NCBI GenBank assembly: GCA_029531795.1
Contig: JAPEIS010000015.1
Location: 1,240,001 to 1,304,000, forward strand
DNA: 64,000 nucleotides
Source: Sclerotinia nivalis
Lineage: Eukaryota; Ascomycota; Leotiomycetes; Helotiales; Sclerotiniaceae
Direction: 5' to 3'
Shown: positions 23,502-34,921 of the stretch, piece by piece
How positions within the stretch are numbered: the first letter of the stretch is position 1
How the letters are laid out: each line of letters opens with the position of its first letter
Position numbers and translations under genes: made by a program
The notes under the pieces: model-generated
Database searches by the model: none
The model's input: the letters and a program-made list of their open reading frames with translations, nothing else
Told to the model about the DNA's origin: nothing

Positions 23502-24728
23502 GGCTGATTGGGGATGTAAATTCTCATTTTTGGGGGGAGGATAGCTTGGGATACCTGAGTGAATCCTGTGGTACAGTAACAAAGCAATTTCTGAGCCGGA
23601 GCACATCAGCCATGGATTGGTAAGGGGTTACTTCAACGTATAACAAGGAGCCGATTGCACATACAAAAACGAATACGAAGAATGAAGAACTTATCACGAA
23701 TAGTATATTTATTATGTAGATCATACACTTCATATATTTTACGTACTTATATTTTGGTTAGGATATCTTTATATCTATTTATGAATTATACCATTAAATT
23801 CAGCTTAATTAGTACTATTAATATCAATCGAAAATGAAAATTTTTATATATTTCGAAATTTGGATCTGGTTTACCTTGAATCTTGAATGGGACTGGAGAA
23901 TTAACAATATTGTAAACGAGGTCAAAAGTGGTACCATTGGTTGCTATACGAGGTATCGAAACTTAAAAAGTTGCTATTCGGGGTATTTACCGTTATATTT
24001 AATACGATCCCCTTCCCTTCTAGCAATTTCGATCAAAACCAGTAAATGTGAAGCTATTCCCAGCCCTTTCTAGCCTCTAAAACTCTGAAGCTATCCCAGC
24101 ATTGAACTTTGAACCTAGCAGCCTCAAAATCATATAAAAACCAGTGTATTATATCCGCACCCAAGAACCAATGTATTCCAGCCTCACCAGACCTTCGATT
24201 CGTCGGAAATCCATCGATTTGATCGGAAAACTGTTTCAATGCAAGGGCTTAAACCATGAAAACTGTGAAACCATTCGTACCGTAGATCGTTCGAATGAAC
24301 GGCTTTGAAGTATATAAAGCGTCTGCTGAGGAAGGGCAGATCTGGGAAGAGAGAATTCGAATTTGAAATGAAGTGTAGAGTATATTGTCGATGCAGGGTA
24401 TGATCGAGGAATATATCTTCAGTTTTCAATACTAGCAAAGTATCGAAAGTATCGAATTCGAGAGGTTTAATGTAGAATTCGAGGATGCTGAACTTCGAAT
24501 CAGAATTTTGATGCCAGGAACCCCCCCCCCCCAAGAACCTATTCCCTGTATTGATCACCATAAAAGGATTGTTCTTGTAGGTATGAAGAGGGTTGATTTA
24601 TCATTATCTCATGAGCGGAACTATATATAGCCCCACTAGAATCGCACCTGCCATATTATACCTAACATCGTCTCGATATTCCTGAGATCACTCCAATACT
24701 CCATCTCCTACAATCCGAAATTGGCCCC
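23502..24728. other. Intergenic, AT-rich, no gene seen
   Basis: Very AT-rich from about 23690 to 23860. An 11-base C run lies at 24528-24538. Open frames on the minus strand between 24184 and 24561 cross that run and have no coding character. Confidence 0.4.
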
Positions 24729-26369
24729 TCAAATCTGTGGCTTGATACCACGGCATAGTCTTCGCCTACGAATTGGAGCCTCTGGCTCGTGAGAACTGCC
24801 ACTTTCATCTTGTTGGTCGAGACCGGATTGGTTGGGCTGTCGAAGCCTCCAAGAGCGCATCGCTCTTTTATATCCCCGTCGTAACTTTTGAGATGGACCG
24901 TGGACTATGCGTTCTCCTATTGGAGCAGCTTCTTCTTCAGTTCGTGGTCTAATGCCCCGGTGCAGCCTTCGTCTACGAACCGGAGCTCCTGGTTGTTGAA
25001 TACCAACAGGTTCATCTCCTTGGCCGGAAGCAAGCTGTCTGGAACGTTGTAATCTCCAAGAGCGGATCGCTCTTCGATTGTATTGTCGTAGCTTTTGATA
25101 CGAGTTAGCGGCATTGCGATCGATCAATCTTGTGGGTTTGTAATAACGTTCCGAGGTTGGCACACTCGATCCAACGCCAGGTATCGATAAGTTCGCGGAA
25201 TATATGCCATGCCGCTGAAACCTCTTGTCATTCCACATTTCCAAGAACATGTCCGGATAAGAATCCAAATTTATCTCACTCCTGACGCACGCCAAGTTCA
25301 TGTCGGAATTCGCCAGCTTCGGCCTCAGAGTTGTGCGATCTGTAAGAGAACCACCAAAAATCACGTTTTCACACATGATTCCTCCGAATGCCCGCGCTAT
25401 TTTGTCAATCACCATATTTGTACCTTTCCAGGTCATCAAGTAAAATTTATTCTTCCCAAAGCTGTTGCTAAGCCAATTTACGCGAACATTGGCAGTTTTT
25501 AGGATTTGTCTGTCTTCTCTCTTTAGAAAACCTTTTACCCTGACTCTTCTGAGCATATCCAAAAACTTTTTAAATCTTAGATGATTGAGGTAATTCACGT
25601 CGTCTAGGCACTCCCAGTAAACCGGATCGCCTGGGCTTGGCACGGGGCCATCCTGCTTCGCTTCACGTACTATATCCTTGTAGTCCTTCTGCCATTGGAC
25701 ACCATCTTCAGTCACAGCCACATTGTTAAGACATGTAAGAGCTCGCGCCATATTCAAACCCCCAACCACACTCCATGATTTCTTCCAAAGAATCAAGTCA
25801 AAGTGCCTTATACTTTGAAATGAGTCTAGAATTCCGAATGCTTGCTCCCACAACCCGGTCTCCCAGCTACCAGATTTGCACGTGGCCTCTTCATGTATAC
25901 CTTCTCTACATAGACGGTGTGCGTGCTCGGCAGATCCAGTTTCTGTAATCAAAGGCGTCACTGCGAATTCTACCATCCGGACTTCGTCGCGCAAGATATC
26001 TCCCCAAGAATTACAATCATGGAGGAATCGCATGGGATTATCCCAATAGAATGTAAGTTCTTGAAATAGAGCCACCTTGCACTCCTCATGAACTCTCTTA
26101 CTGACGAGAATAAACTCCCTTCCCGGCATTCTATCGTCGTCGATGACGCCATTTCTTGAATCAATGTATCCGATGTGCGGGAATGAATAGCGGGTGATTT
26201 CTGACCGATTGCATAACTGCGCACTGTTTTCTTGGTTTTCCGGGTCGACGATGGAATATTGATAAATCTGGTTCCGTATCTCCAACGGCAAATCGAGGAA
26301 GTTGGTCATCGTTGCTGGTATTTTATTTGGAAGCTTTCGGTCTTTGGATATTTGAAATGATTTCGGCAA
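24729..26369 (-). CDS. F-box/2EXR-like protein with duplicated basic C-terminal repeat
   Basis: Intronless 546-aa product. An N-terminal F-box-like or 2EXR-type motif (FLDLPLEIRNQIYQYSI, about 23-40) suggests an SCF adaptor or 2EXR family member. The middle region resembles the large family of fungal hypothetical proteins with this head. The C-terminus carries two copies of a roughly 54-residue unit (about 423-476 and 493-546), each with KLR..(N/K)RA(I/M)RSWRL followed by APxRRRRLxRGI(R/K)P. The second ATG (26309), directly before NFLDLP, is an alternative start. Targets are unknown. A second gene of the same broad type lies about 950 bp upstream on the same strand. Confidence 0.65.
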   Translation of the reverse strand: MPKSFQISKDRKLPNKIPATMTNFLDLPLEIRNQIYQYSIVDPENQENSAQLCNRSEITRYSFPHIGYIDSRNGVIDDDRMPGREFILVSKRVHEECKVALFQELTFYWDNPMRFLHDCNSWGDILRDEVRMVEFAVTPLITETGSAEHAHRLCREGIHEEATCKSGSWETGLWEQAFGILDSFQSIRHFDLILWKKSWSVVGGLNMARALTCLNNVAVTEDGVQWQKDYKDIVREAKQDGPVPSPGDPVYWECLDDVNYLNHLRFKKFLDMLRRVRVKGFLKREDRQILKTANVRVNWLSNSFGKNKFYLMTWKGTNMVIDKIARAFGGIMCENVIFGGSLTDRTTLRPKLANSDMNLACVRSEINLDSYPDMFLEMWNDKRFQRHGIYSANLSIPGVGSSVPTSERYYKPTRLIDRNAANSYQKLRQYNRRAIRSWRLQRSRQLASGQGDEPVGIQQPGAPVRRRRLHRGIRPRTEEEAAPIGERIVHGPSQKLRRGYKRAMRSWRLRQPNQSGLDQQDESGSSHEPEAPIRRRRLCRGIKPQI

Positions 26370-27316
26370 CCAATCAAGAATGTCTTTTTGTCAGACTCCA
26401 GTTCAGACTTTAAAAAACTTCCAATGGTGAAGACCAGTTGATGTAATGTCCTTCAGATTCAAGCTAAGGAACTAATCAATCTTTGCTGTACCAATATACA
26501 CAGATAAGTTGTTCGTATTAAAATTTGCTTAAAGTTTCTTTGACGAGGGCTTGAGAGTAAGAAAAGGGGGGAGAAGTGTAATTGATACCGTATTGCTGAT
26601 TTGAGGTCGATATTAATAAGCTAGACATGAGCGACTATGATAATAGTGAACGTTCCGTATCAGATTTAAATAATAAACATGAATACTTTGTCGCGGTATT
26701 AATGAAAATAGAATATATTCGGTGATGCGAATAAGAATAAGAATAAGAATGAAAAAGATGTGAGGTGTGGAGATTTATAGAGGAAGGAATATGTGTGCAC
26801 TAGTTAGACACTAGGGTATGACGGATTGGACTCTAAGATCACTAGTACCGTACAGCAAGCTTCACTAAGTACCGGAGCTGATGTGTAGAATGGGAATGAT
26901 TGGATACAATGTAAAATGTATGGTAAAAAGTTGACTTGTCGATTGAGGCGGGGAAGTGAGCATACGGTTGAAAGACACAGGTTCAAAATCCTTAGAAATT
27001 GGGAGATCTCCTCTCTTCGATGCTCCCCATTTTTATGAGGTATGATTAGACTAAGAAAGGATGTATTGGAGATCCAAATCGGAATTTTCAGGTTAATAAA
27101 GTCAATCTTCACCGTTACAGCGTACGAAAGAGATCTTGGAATTTGTGATTAAAGATTATATTGTTATAAAAAATTCTGAACTTGAAAGTGCTAAACGTAC
27201 CCACCTTCTCATCCTGTTCACTCCCCTCCTACCCTCGTCCCCACTTATCATTCTTTCAATTTTTGTATTTTGCTTTATGTACCCTATGCTTCTTCAGAAT
27301 TCACCAAAATAGATAT
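26370..27316. other. Intergenic between two F-box-like genes
   Basis: Contains an (AATAAG)n simple repeat near 26729-26750. No coding frame is supported. Confidence 0.35.
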
Positions 27317-28460
27317 TCAATCGTTAGCTGAGGCGAACATTGTGCCATGCATTCTCAACTTACGAAAGTCCCGCAATCCATTTGTAATTGAGTTATTGCC
27401 TGTTGGACTGTCTTTATTGATGATATAAGTCCTCAAATCCTTAATTGACCTCATATGTGCCTGCATAACCTTGTTTTTCCAACACAAGACACCACCGGCC
27501 CATAACTCTCCACCACCAAAAGCAGTATGGCATGCTTTTAGAATGTCGCTTATTGTACTCCAGTTCCTCTCATGAACAGTGTCGTGGTAAGCATCCCATT
27601 TGAAGTCGAAATCCAGAATACGCTCAACTTCTCGCCGTGAACCATCGGCCTGCGGAATATGATCGGGAAACCAGCGCCTCTCAACAGCCATTTTAAGCAA
27701 CCGCAATAACAGAATAAAGTTGTCTTCGCCAAGCTGATGATTTTTGGGGTTGCGAACTCGTTTCATGACTTCAGGAGAAAAGTGTCCGTACACATTATTC
27801 TCGTCAGTGTGAGAGTTGTACAGATAGACTTTCATTCGTTTTAAGTTCTGCCATTTATTGGTCATCTGGGCGGGCGTTAAACATTTTCCCAATATATAGC
27901 ACCATACCAGACTTTCCCTCTTGTATAAGGTGTAGTCAAACATAAGCTCCACGTTCGAGATGGTCTCCATGCGATCGAGTTTAAAAGCATCGTTATTCTG
28001 GTGACAGAGCCTATAAAAATCCGAAGTTTGAAGCCAAACGAAAGCGCGATGTTTCCAGATGATATCTTGACATTCTGTATTGATTGCCCTACAAATGCGC
28101 GGTACTTGCACTTGAGGCTTGGCTCTTCTCTGATCGATTGTTTCTTTGGTCTTGGTATCGAAGTAACGCAAAGATTTATCACCGTTGGTAGTCCATGTCG
28201 TGATGCTCCATTCGGGGTGCTCGAGAAGGACATGTTCGAAGACAATGCGGCGAACTTCGATGGGCAACTTGAAAAGAGGTGACGCTATTGTGTTTGAGGT
28301 TTCTACGCCTGAGAGTGGCGGCTGAGATAGCAATGCGAGCATAGAGATGATGTTTTGTGTGGGTATTTTCTAGTGATTTGACAGTGAATTAAACCTGAAT
28401 TTGTATGTAAACATATGTAGGAAAAAGGCTTACCCGTGAAATGTACCGGTATTCACTCAT
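27317..28460 (-). CDS. F-box/2EXR-like hypothetical protein, 359 aa
   Basis: Exon 1 (28460-28434, MSEYRYISR) ends at GTAAGC and exon 2 starts at 28369 after CACTAG in phase 0, adding 18 residues before the first ATG of the long frame. The head LFKLPIEVRRIVFEHVLL (about 41-58) matches the F-box-like/2EXR motif of fungal proteins, followed by a typical VPRICRAINTECQDIIWKH segment that occurs in many such proteins. The remainder is helical without known catalytic motifs. It shares strand and broad family with the gene at 24729-26369, suggesting an old local expansion. The short first exon is inferred from splice consensus; a start at 28342 without it is possible. Confidence 0.65.
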
Positions 28461-29478
28461 GATGACGGAAACGAGCTAGATCTTAGCTTGTGCACATTGT
28501 TAGGGAATGCTAGGGCAGGTGCAATTCCAGCGAGTATATATATACCAGACGCAGCAGCTTCATTCGTACCATAATAATGAATCAATCCTTCCTTCTCTAT
28601 ACCTACAACACTAAACATTTGAAGTCTGTGCCCTTGCGACTTATGCAGCCCTAAATTAAGCTTATTTGAAATCACTAGACAAGGATGGCTCGTGCTATAC
28701 TATGCCCCAGATAAACTTCCCAAGTGAATATCCACCGTGAACTCGAAGTTGGTACCAGTATATGTGATGAATCAACGAAGCGTACACTTGAAAAGGGTCA
28801 ATTTAGTTGATAGATGAAGGTGCTTGCATTAATACATTTTGAGGCAGTTCCAAAAGTTCTCCAATCACCCATGACGTCATGTGTCTAATTCCAGTATGCC
28901 TGGTAAATATAATGTCGATGCATTTTATACAATGAGGGAACTAGGTATTATGAAATACAGACTTGCGATGCTACTTCCACAACTTATTCACCTGCGAGCT
29001 AATGCTGTACCATCCAGAAATGGAACGAATATGGCAAATTGGGATAACTAAGATATGGCCAAAATATCACAACGACGTCATTTCCAGCCTTTGGAAATGC
29101 AATCGGACATATATATCAATTTTTATCAGCATGATTTGAGTTCACCGCTTACCTCAAAGCAGAGACGACTTTGATAAGATATCACGTGGTTGACTTGATG
29201 GGGCTTTGACGCCAAGGGTGGCACAAGATGACAACACAACATGGACCGAAATCTACTAGAAAGGTTGTCCTCCTTGACAATTGTGATTGCAAGAGAGTTA
29301 CTGACCAACCTTCGCCACCATTTAATCTTCCACCTTGTATCAAATTGTCATCAGCAAGCGTTGGCGAATAGACCCTACCTGGCAAAGTGCTGGTTCCCGG
29401 AGTGAGTAGAAATATTACTTTCATCGAGCGTGAGCTTCAATATCACCAAATATATCTTTTGAAACTGACCTCACTGTC
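28461..29478. other. Intergenic upstream of the split 5S gene
   Basis: Nothing coding is supported; several short AT-rich frames only. Confidence 0.35.
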
Positions 29479-29825
29479 ACATACGACCATAGACTGAAGA
29501 GAATTGGGCATCCCGTCCGCTCTGCCATACACAAGCTTCAGATCGGTGGATTAGTAGTTGGGTGGGTGACCACCAGCGAATCCCGGTGGGCTTTGTTCCC
29601 CAAGATTAGTTTTCACTTCCCCCATTCAAAAATTAGTAGATTGAGGCCACTTCAATCTTCCCAAATTGTATTAGCTACAGCCGAATATGGCCAGCAATTC
29701 TCCATTTGTTACTTGTTAGAAGCCTATAAAGCTCCTAGCCGTCTTAGATAGTCTTAGACTCAGTGTAGACGTTAATTTAATCAATCAATCAATCAATCAA
29801 CCAGCGAATCCCCACTGTTGTATGT
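29479..29825 (+). pseudogene. 5S rRNA gene split by an insertion
   Basis: The 5' part (29479-29584, 106 nt) starts ACATACGACCAT and contains GGGCATCCCGTCCGCTC and TGGGTGGGTGACCACCAGCG, unmistakable fungal 5S rRNA. The 3' part (29813-29825) supplies CACTGTTGTATGT followed by a T5 run, pairing with the 5' end. Together they give a 119-nt gene of normal length. A 215-bp element plus a 13-bp duplication separate them. The internal Pol III control region lies wholly in the 5' part, so transcription could still initiate and run into the insert. The gene cannot make a normal 5S rRNA as it stands. Confidence 0.88.
29585..29799 (+). mobile_element. Short retroelement-like insertion (copy 1) in the 5S rRNA gene
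   Basis: The 215-bp insert is flanked by ACCAGCGAATCCC at 29572-29584 and 29800-29812, a 13-bp target duplication. It ends with about five AATC units. Its first about 40 bp (GGCTTTG, then TTAGTTTTCACTTCCCC) and last about 60 bp (CTTAGATAGTCTTAGACTCA, then AGACGTTAATT) recur in a second copy ending near 35782. A simple-repeat tail plus variable-length 5' end and target duplication is the signature of target-primed reverse transcription, hence a SINE or 5'-truncated LINE. No protein is encoded. Confidence 0.72.
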
Positions 29826-31248
29826 TTTTGCCTATTTTTTGTCTTCTTCGCAACTTTCTTCTTCATTTCATTTCATCTCGTCTCGTGTTGAGCACACGCC
29901 AAGTTCACCCGATCAGTGTGCAGCTATTTATTGGATGGGACAAGCATTTCTAGTTGCTGGCTCGTAGGCTGACCACTTGAAATACTTCAAACGCTTTTTG
30001 CTTAATTCTGGAGGTAAAAGCGGGAAAGGACTCTTTCAATTTCCCCTGTCCTTCTTGAATTAGCCGAGTTCTTAATTGCCTTTGCTGCTCTTTTCCAGCA
30101 CCCTTTGTAGTGAGAATGTTATCAGACCCTCAAAAGGAACTAGTTGAGCCTTCCAAGCACAAAATTCAAATTACCTCTTTTTGAACAAAACACACCTAGT
30201 GTAATAAATCTCCCAAGACCAGGGGTCATGACGCTCTGTATGTACCTACGAACAAGGATGACATTTCTGTACTCAAGAGGCACAGAAACTGTGGAAAGAA
30301 TGCTCAACATATCTTATCTCATTAACTCCTTGCCTCAAAATATATGATTGATCACCTTTTGGGTGCTCATTAGGAGGGAGGCGCTTTTCTTCCAGTCTGA
30401 AAATGTTTATAACAGTCGTAGGATTGAAATGCAACTCGCATTCGCATTAAAAGTCCTGCGACTTCCAAATCAGGCAATATACGGGTGGCACAGTTTTACC
30501 GCATTTATTGAGCGAAAATTAAGATAGCAAATGCACGTACATGGTTTCCATACATCCAGGTTGGATCATACCAGCTGTTTACCACGAATAGACAAATTAC
30601 AAATCAGATCTATACAAATCCGAAATGTCATGCATTTCCTCTTCGGTTCAAAAATAAGCACGCCAGGGATGCCGATCCTCCATCCATACCCCAATTCCTC
30701 TTGGGGTCTGAGCATGGATTAACTCCTATGATGGGAACTTTGCTCCAAACTCATGGGGATAGTGATCCATATTCCATTGTATTGAATTAAGCTGGAGAAC
30801 ATTTGGTTTCACGGGCCATAGACTTCACGTTATGTGTGCCGAATTGCTCACCTCAAAAAGGTCACCAACATCAAGGTTTCTGGAACACCGTATACGAGTG
30901 TAATTAGTCCCTATCCTGTTTATGAAACGACAATATTTCAAAATTTCTCGGTGGAAATAGAATTAGGAGTTCCAAGATGTGCCGTGCTACTGTAATATTT
31001 TAAGTCGTCGTCCTTCCACCAACCTGAAGGATGGCTTAGGTGTGTTGCAAAGTAACATCCTCAACACCTTAAAATGACTTCACCGTTAGTTCTAGTAATT
31101 GACATATAATGGAGCAAGATTCTTCAATTCCATTCACTTTTGTCTACTTATGTATTATAGAATTCTTTCGTGTAAGCTGGTCTTCAGTGAGTCAACGCGA
31201 TATATTTGTGCTATTTTTTTGTGATATCATATTCGGAGAAGTTTAATC
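29826..31248. other. Intergenic, no gene seen
   Basis: After the T5 terminator of the split 5S gene the sequence is about 40% GC without a supported coding frame. The last 150 bp should hold the promoter of the membrane protein gene that starts at 31249. Confidence 0.35.
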
Positions 31249-32624
31249 ATGCCGCTATATCCAGATGCAATCGCTGCGGTTATCATTTGTGTCGTATTTC
31301 CGTTTCTTTCTGGATTAGCTGTGGGTTTGAGGTCATATGCACAAAAACGACTTCTGGGAAGTCCATTTCGCACTGATGATTATCTTCTTACTTTTGGACA
31401 GGTAGATTATGCTGCAGAGATCATGTTGCACTGGTAACCTAACTTCAATTAGATAATTGCACTTTCAACATGTATTATGGGTATCTATGGTGCATGTGCA
31501 GCTGGGTTTGGGTGGCCACTGCAAGATATCGCTCGCTTTGGCGTTGAAGAGCCGTTTGGCAAGGTTATTCCCCCTCCACAACTAATTCACCAATGCGAAA
31601 ATTCTAATCCGAGAAAGATGGTTCTTGCTAGTCATGTCTTGTGGGCAAGTTCCGTTTCTGTGGTTCGAATTGGATTGCTGTTCTACTATCGAAGACTATT
31701 CTCAACACGAACTTTCATGATCGCAGACACAGCTGTGATTATTCTCTCCGTATTATGGTGGATGACCGCTGTCCTGGTGAGTCTTTGTAGCATGAAAAAT
31801 TACTCAATACACTGATGACTTATTCAACTATAGACAACAACGATATCATTTACCTGGAACGCCAAATTCCAGCAAGCCCAATTCAGCATTAACTTTTCCG
31901 GTTGGATGATCGCAGCAACTGTCATGAATATTTCTCTTGATATTGCAACGTTGGCCTTACCAGTATTCGTGATTGGAACCTTGATGCTGAGTAGGAAAAA
32001 GAAAATTATGGTATCCGGGATTTTCACACTTGGTATTTTGTAAGTCCTTCACCTAAATATCATGAGCTTATCCTGAACTTGCCCCTTTACAGCTGTATAA
32101 TTGCATCACTAGTTCGACTCTACTACATTGCCACATTCTATACTATTGAACACCCAACTCCCGAAGAATTAGGCCTGTCCCACTAGCCCGACTTACCTTC
32201 CAAGTTCACTAACCACCTTCCTTCTGCAGCTTCAGCAATATTTCACGCTTTCATCTGGGCAATAATTGAACCTTGCACTAGTATCATAGCAGCTAGTCTT
32301 CCCACCTACGCACCTATCATTAAAAGAATCTATTCAAAAGGTTATCTCAACGCACTCGGACCGTTATCAAGTGGTAAAAATACGCCGAATAGTGCGAAGA
32401 AGAGTATAGCGGTAGTAAGACCTAATGGCGGCGGTGGGAATGATAGTCAAGTGCCTAAGAGACCGGGTGGAAAAGGATGGATGGAGTTGAGGAATCTGAG
32501 AGGAGAGGATGTTTTTGGTGAGAATGAAAATGACAAAGGTGATTTTAATGAAGTGAGAGCAAGGGTGAAAGGGGGGCTTGAGATGCATGTTTTGAGTAAG
32601 CCAGGAGGCGTATACATGGGATGA
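31249..32624 (+). CDS. PTH11-like/fungal rhodopsin-domain integral membrane protein
   Basis: Five exons (31249-31401, 31453-31776, 31834-32039, 32093-32172, 32230-32624) give 385 aa. Seven hydrophobic segments are apparent, with family landmarks: an N-terminal TM ahead of RTDDYLLTFGQ, the SVVRIGLLFYYRRLF segment, FTWNAKFQQAQFSINFSGW, and LVRLYYIATFYTIE. The last TM is in FHAFIWAIIEPCTSIIAASL, and a Gly/Asn/Lys-rich cytosolic tail follows. Such proteins are GPCR-like sensors or of unknown role. Introns 1-3 are canonical. Intron 4 only keeps frame if it uses a GC donor (GCCTGT) with CTGCAG acceptor, or the gene carries a lesion there. A 60-base in-frame segment around 31562-31617 might be an additional intron. 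Confidence 0.65.
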
Positions 32625-33763
32625 AGTGGATCAGGCCCCAGTTACTAAGAAAAAGCCAACTTGGGACTCGCTCGGAAGATGAGATCAAAATGGCGTGTAT
32701 GATATGTTATGTTATGAACAAGGCTTATTAGTCATATAGTTCAAAACGCACCGTGCTTGAAAAAGAGTGAATAGTATCTTCAAACAGCATCGCTGATTGT
32801 GACCCATAAATATATCCGCGGCCGTCCTCAACGTCAACAGTAACCCAGTCCTTCAACCGATTCAAAAATCCAAATAAAACTCACAATCCTACAGCCCCTT
32901 TAACTTCTCCCTACTAAAGGACTAAATATCAATCATACTAGTGCAATAAAACCCCTCCATGAAAAGACATCTCAGCTCAATTAAATTTCTCATCGTCCCA
33001 TACATTTTCTCGTTCCACCTACCCATAGATATTGAACTCGCTGATCTTCAGCATCAATTAACGAGCCTTTTGGTGCAGCTAGTTCAAATGTAGGCTTGTG
33101 GAATTAATGCAACAGAAAAAACGTGCAGAAAGCCAAATTTTATGAGAGCGACCCCAGTTTTGTGTTTTGGACGGCTATTACTTTTGGATTTGTGGAGGGA
33201 ATTAAGAATTAGTAGATGGCTGGCGGAAGTGGTGTGGTTATTTATGTATTGGAGAGGGCCTGGAGGGAAGTGAATTTTGGATGGTGAGATTTGTTGGGAA
33301 GAGGTATAGAGTGAAAAAAAGGATATGTTGAGAGCTTGAGTGCCTGTCCAAACCATGGGACTAGTATTTGGGAACAAAGCTTGAATAAAGGTGATTCACA
33401 GAAAACATAGCATATTCAACATGTGATGGAACCAGCTCAAGGATTCCAGGGAAGTTATTCGCTTGAATTCAATTACCATTCACAGAGAAAGGGAAAATTT
33501 ATTGCTTTAGATAAAAACAAACAATCAGTCCAATGCCTGCACAACGGGAGCTCCATTGAATATGATAGTTCCATAGCAAACAAATGAGCTCTTTGACATC
33601 AATATCTTTATTTGTTAATTCTCCAAAAGGCTATTTGATCCAGTTGCAAGAAGCTAGCATTTCTGATCTTTAATTGATGTACGATCCCCAATTTGCAATA
33701 TCAACTTCATACCCACTACCTTCTTGCTAAGACTAAACTCACATTTCCAACAACCAACCCACA
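32625..33763. other. Intergenic, no gene seen
   Basis: Contains the 3' end of the membrane protein gene and the upstream region of the first WW-family gene. No coding frame supported. Confidence 0.35.
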
Positions 33764-34243
33764 ATGAAGAAGCTTTTCAACAAAATTCTACACCGCAAAA
33801 AGTCCTCAGCTACTCTCTCCCCACCTCCTCCACCACCTCCTCCACCACCATCTCCTCACCCAAGATACAATCCCAAGGACTGGCTCCACCGCGCCCAAAA
33901 TCTAGACTCCCCGGATGATATACGAAACCTCCTCACAGAAATTTTCAGCGCACCAGAAAATTGGTGGCATCAATTCAATTCGCACTGTGAAGATATCCTG
34001 AGGACAAAATACAAACATTTAGAGGATGGAGAGTTGCCTAAGAATTGGAAGGAAGAGATGTGGAATACGTATTTACCAAACCGGATGGAAGAATTAAGGA
34101 GATACTATGGGGCTGAGTTGAAGAGACAGCTTGGTAATGGGAGAGAGAAAGCTATGGGTGTGGGGAAGATTAGGAGGTGTGTTGATTGGATTATATTTTG
34201 TTTGGTGGAGTTGGAGGAGATGGGGTATGATTGTGTGTGGTGA
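33764..34243 (+). CDS. Unrecognised small protein, IFxAPxxWW family, member 1
   Basis: Intronless 159-aa product. A basic N-terminus (MKKLFNKILHRKKSS) and a ten-proline run lead into a domain of about 110 residues: LLTEIFSAPENWWHQFNSHC, then a conserved W and Y, and a C-terminal helix CVDWIIFCLVELEEMG ending in a tryptophan. The same order of motifs occurs in the product at 35925-36527 (LLSKIFHAPDYWWDEF... ICNWLAFCIRELRNWG) and, broken, at 37325-38096. Nothing about catalytic function can be read. The basic head may bind nucleic acid or membrane. I do not recognise the family. Confidence 0.6.
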   Translation: MKKLFNKILHRKKSSATLSPPPPPPPPPPSPHPRYNPKDWLHRAQNLDSPDDIRNLLTEIFSAPENWWHQFNSHCEDILRTKYKHLEDGELPKNWKEEMWNTYLPNRMEELRRYYGAELKRQLGNGREKAMGVGKIRRCVDWIIFCLVELEEMGYDCVW

Positions 34244-34908
34244 GGTTGGTTTAGGGAAAGAGGGAGTGGCGGAATGTGTTGAAAGTTTATGGAGGTTGTT
34301 TGGAGGATCGAGAGATTGTGAGGCTAGTCTCAAGATCGTTCCAAATGGATGGCCAACTGCTATTTTTGAATATCAATCCACTTTTTGGATATGAAATTTC
34401 TCTAAATCAGGAATTACAATGTTCCGCATCGCAGTCCGAAATCAGCCATCATTTTGAGCCTTGTGTCTTTTTCATATTTTGAATCCATTTGGGACACTAG
34501 TTTTAGTCCAGACATTGTAAACATTCAGATGATCAAGCTACATTGAAAGATGTGCAGATTTTCGAACAATTTTCAAGTCTAGACAACCGGAGAAGGAGGT
34601 TGAACAAAAATTCTAATAATAATCAAAGTTCTTATAGATTATATCATGAGTTTTCAGTGCTAGCTTAGTCAAGAAGTGGTATTAAAAGGTGGAAGCCCAT
34701 ATATGATTCGCTAAAGGCACCCACCCCTTTTATGTTATTTCATCTCAGACAAGACGTATTTGATATCATTCACATATAGATCCTCACAATAAATTAGTTA
34801 CTATGCTACCAACTATATATGTTTTTCAGGATCTGAGGTTCTTGTTTAATTATTCAATATGTAAGAAATAATTTGTGAATATAAACATTCCTAATCCTTC
34901 CAGTCAAG
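34244..34908. other. Intergenic before element copy 2
   Basis: AT-rich, no gene supported. Confidence 0.35.
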
Positions 34909-34921
34909 ACCTCTATTTATT

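Noticed and set aside
24184..24561. 125-codon minus-strand frame crossing a poly-C run
   Set aside because: Its start region is a homopolymer and the sequence is unrelated to the neighbouring F-box-like genes.
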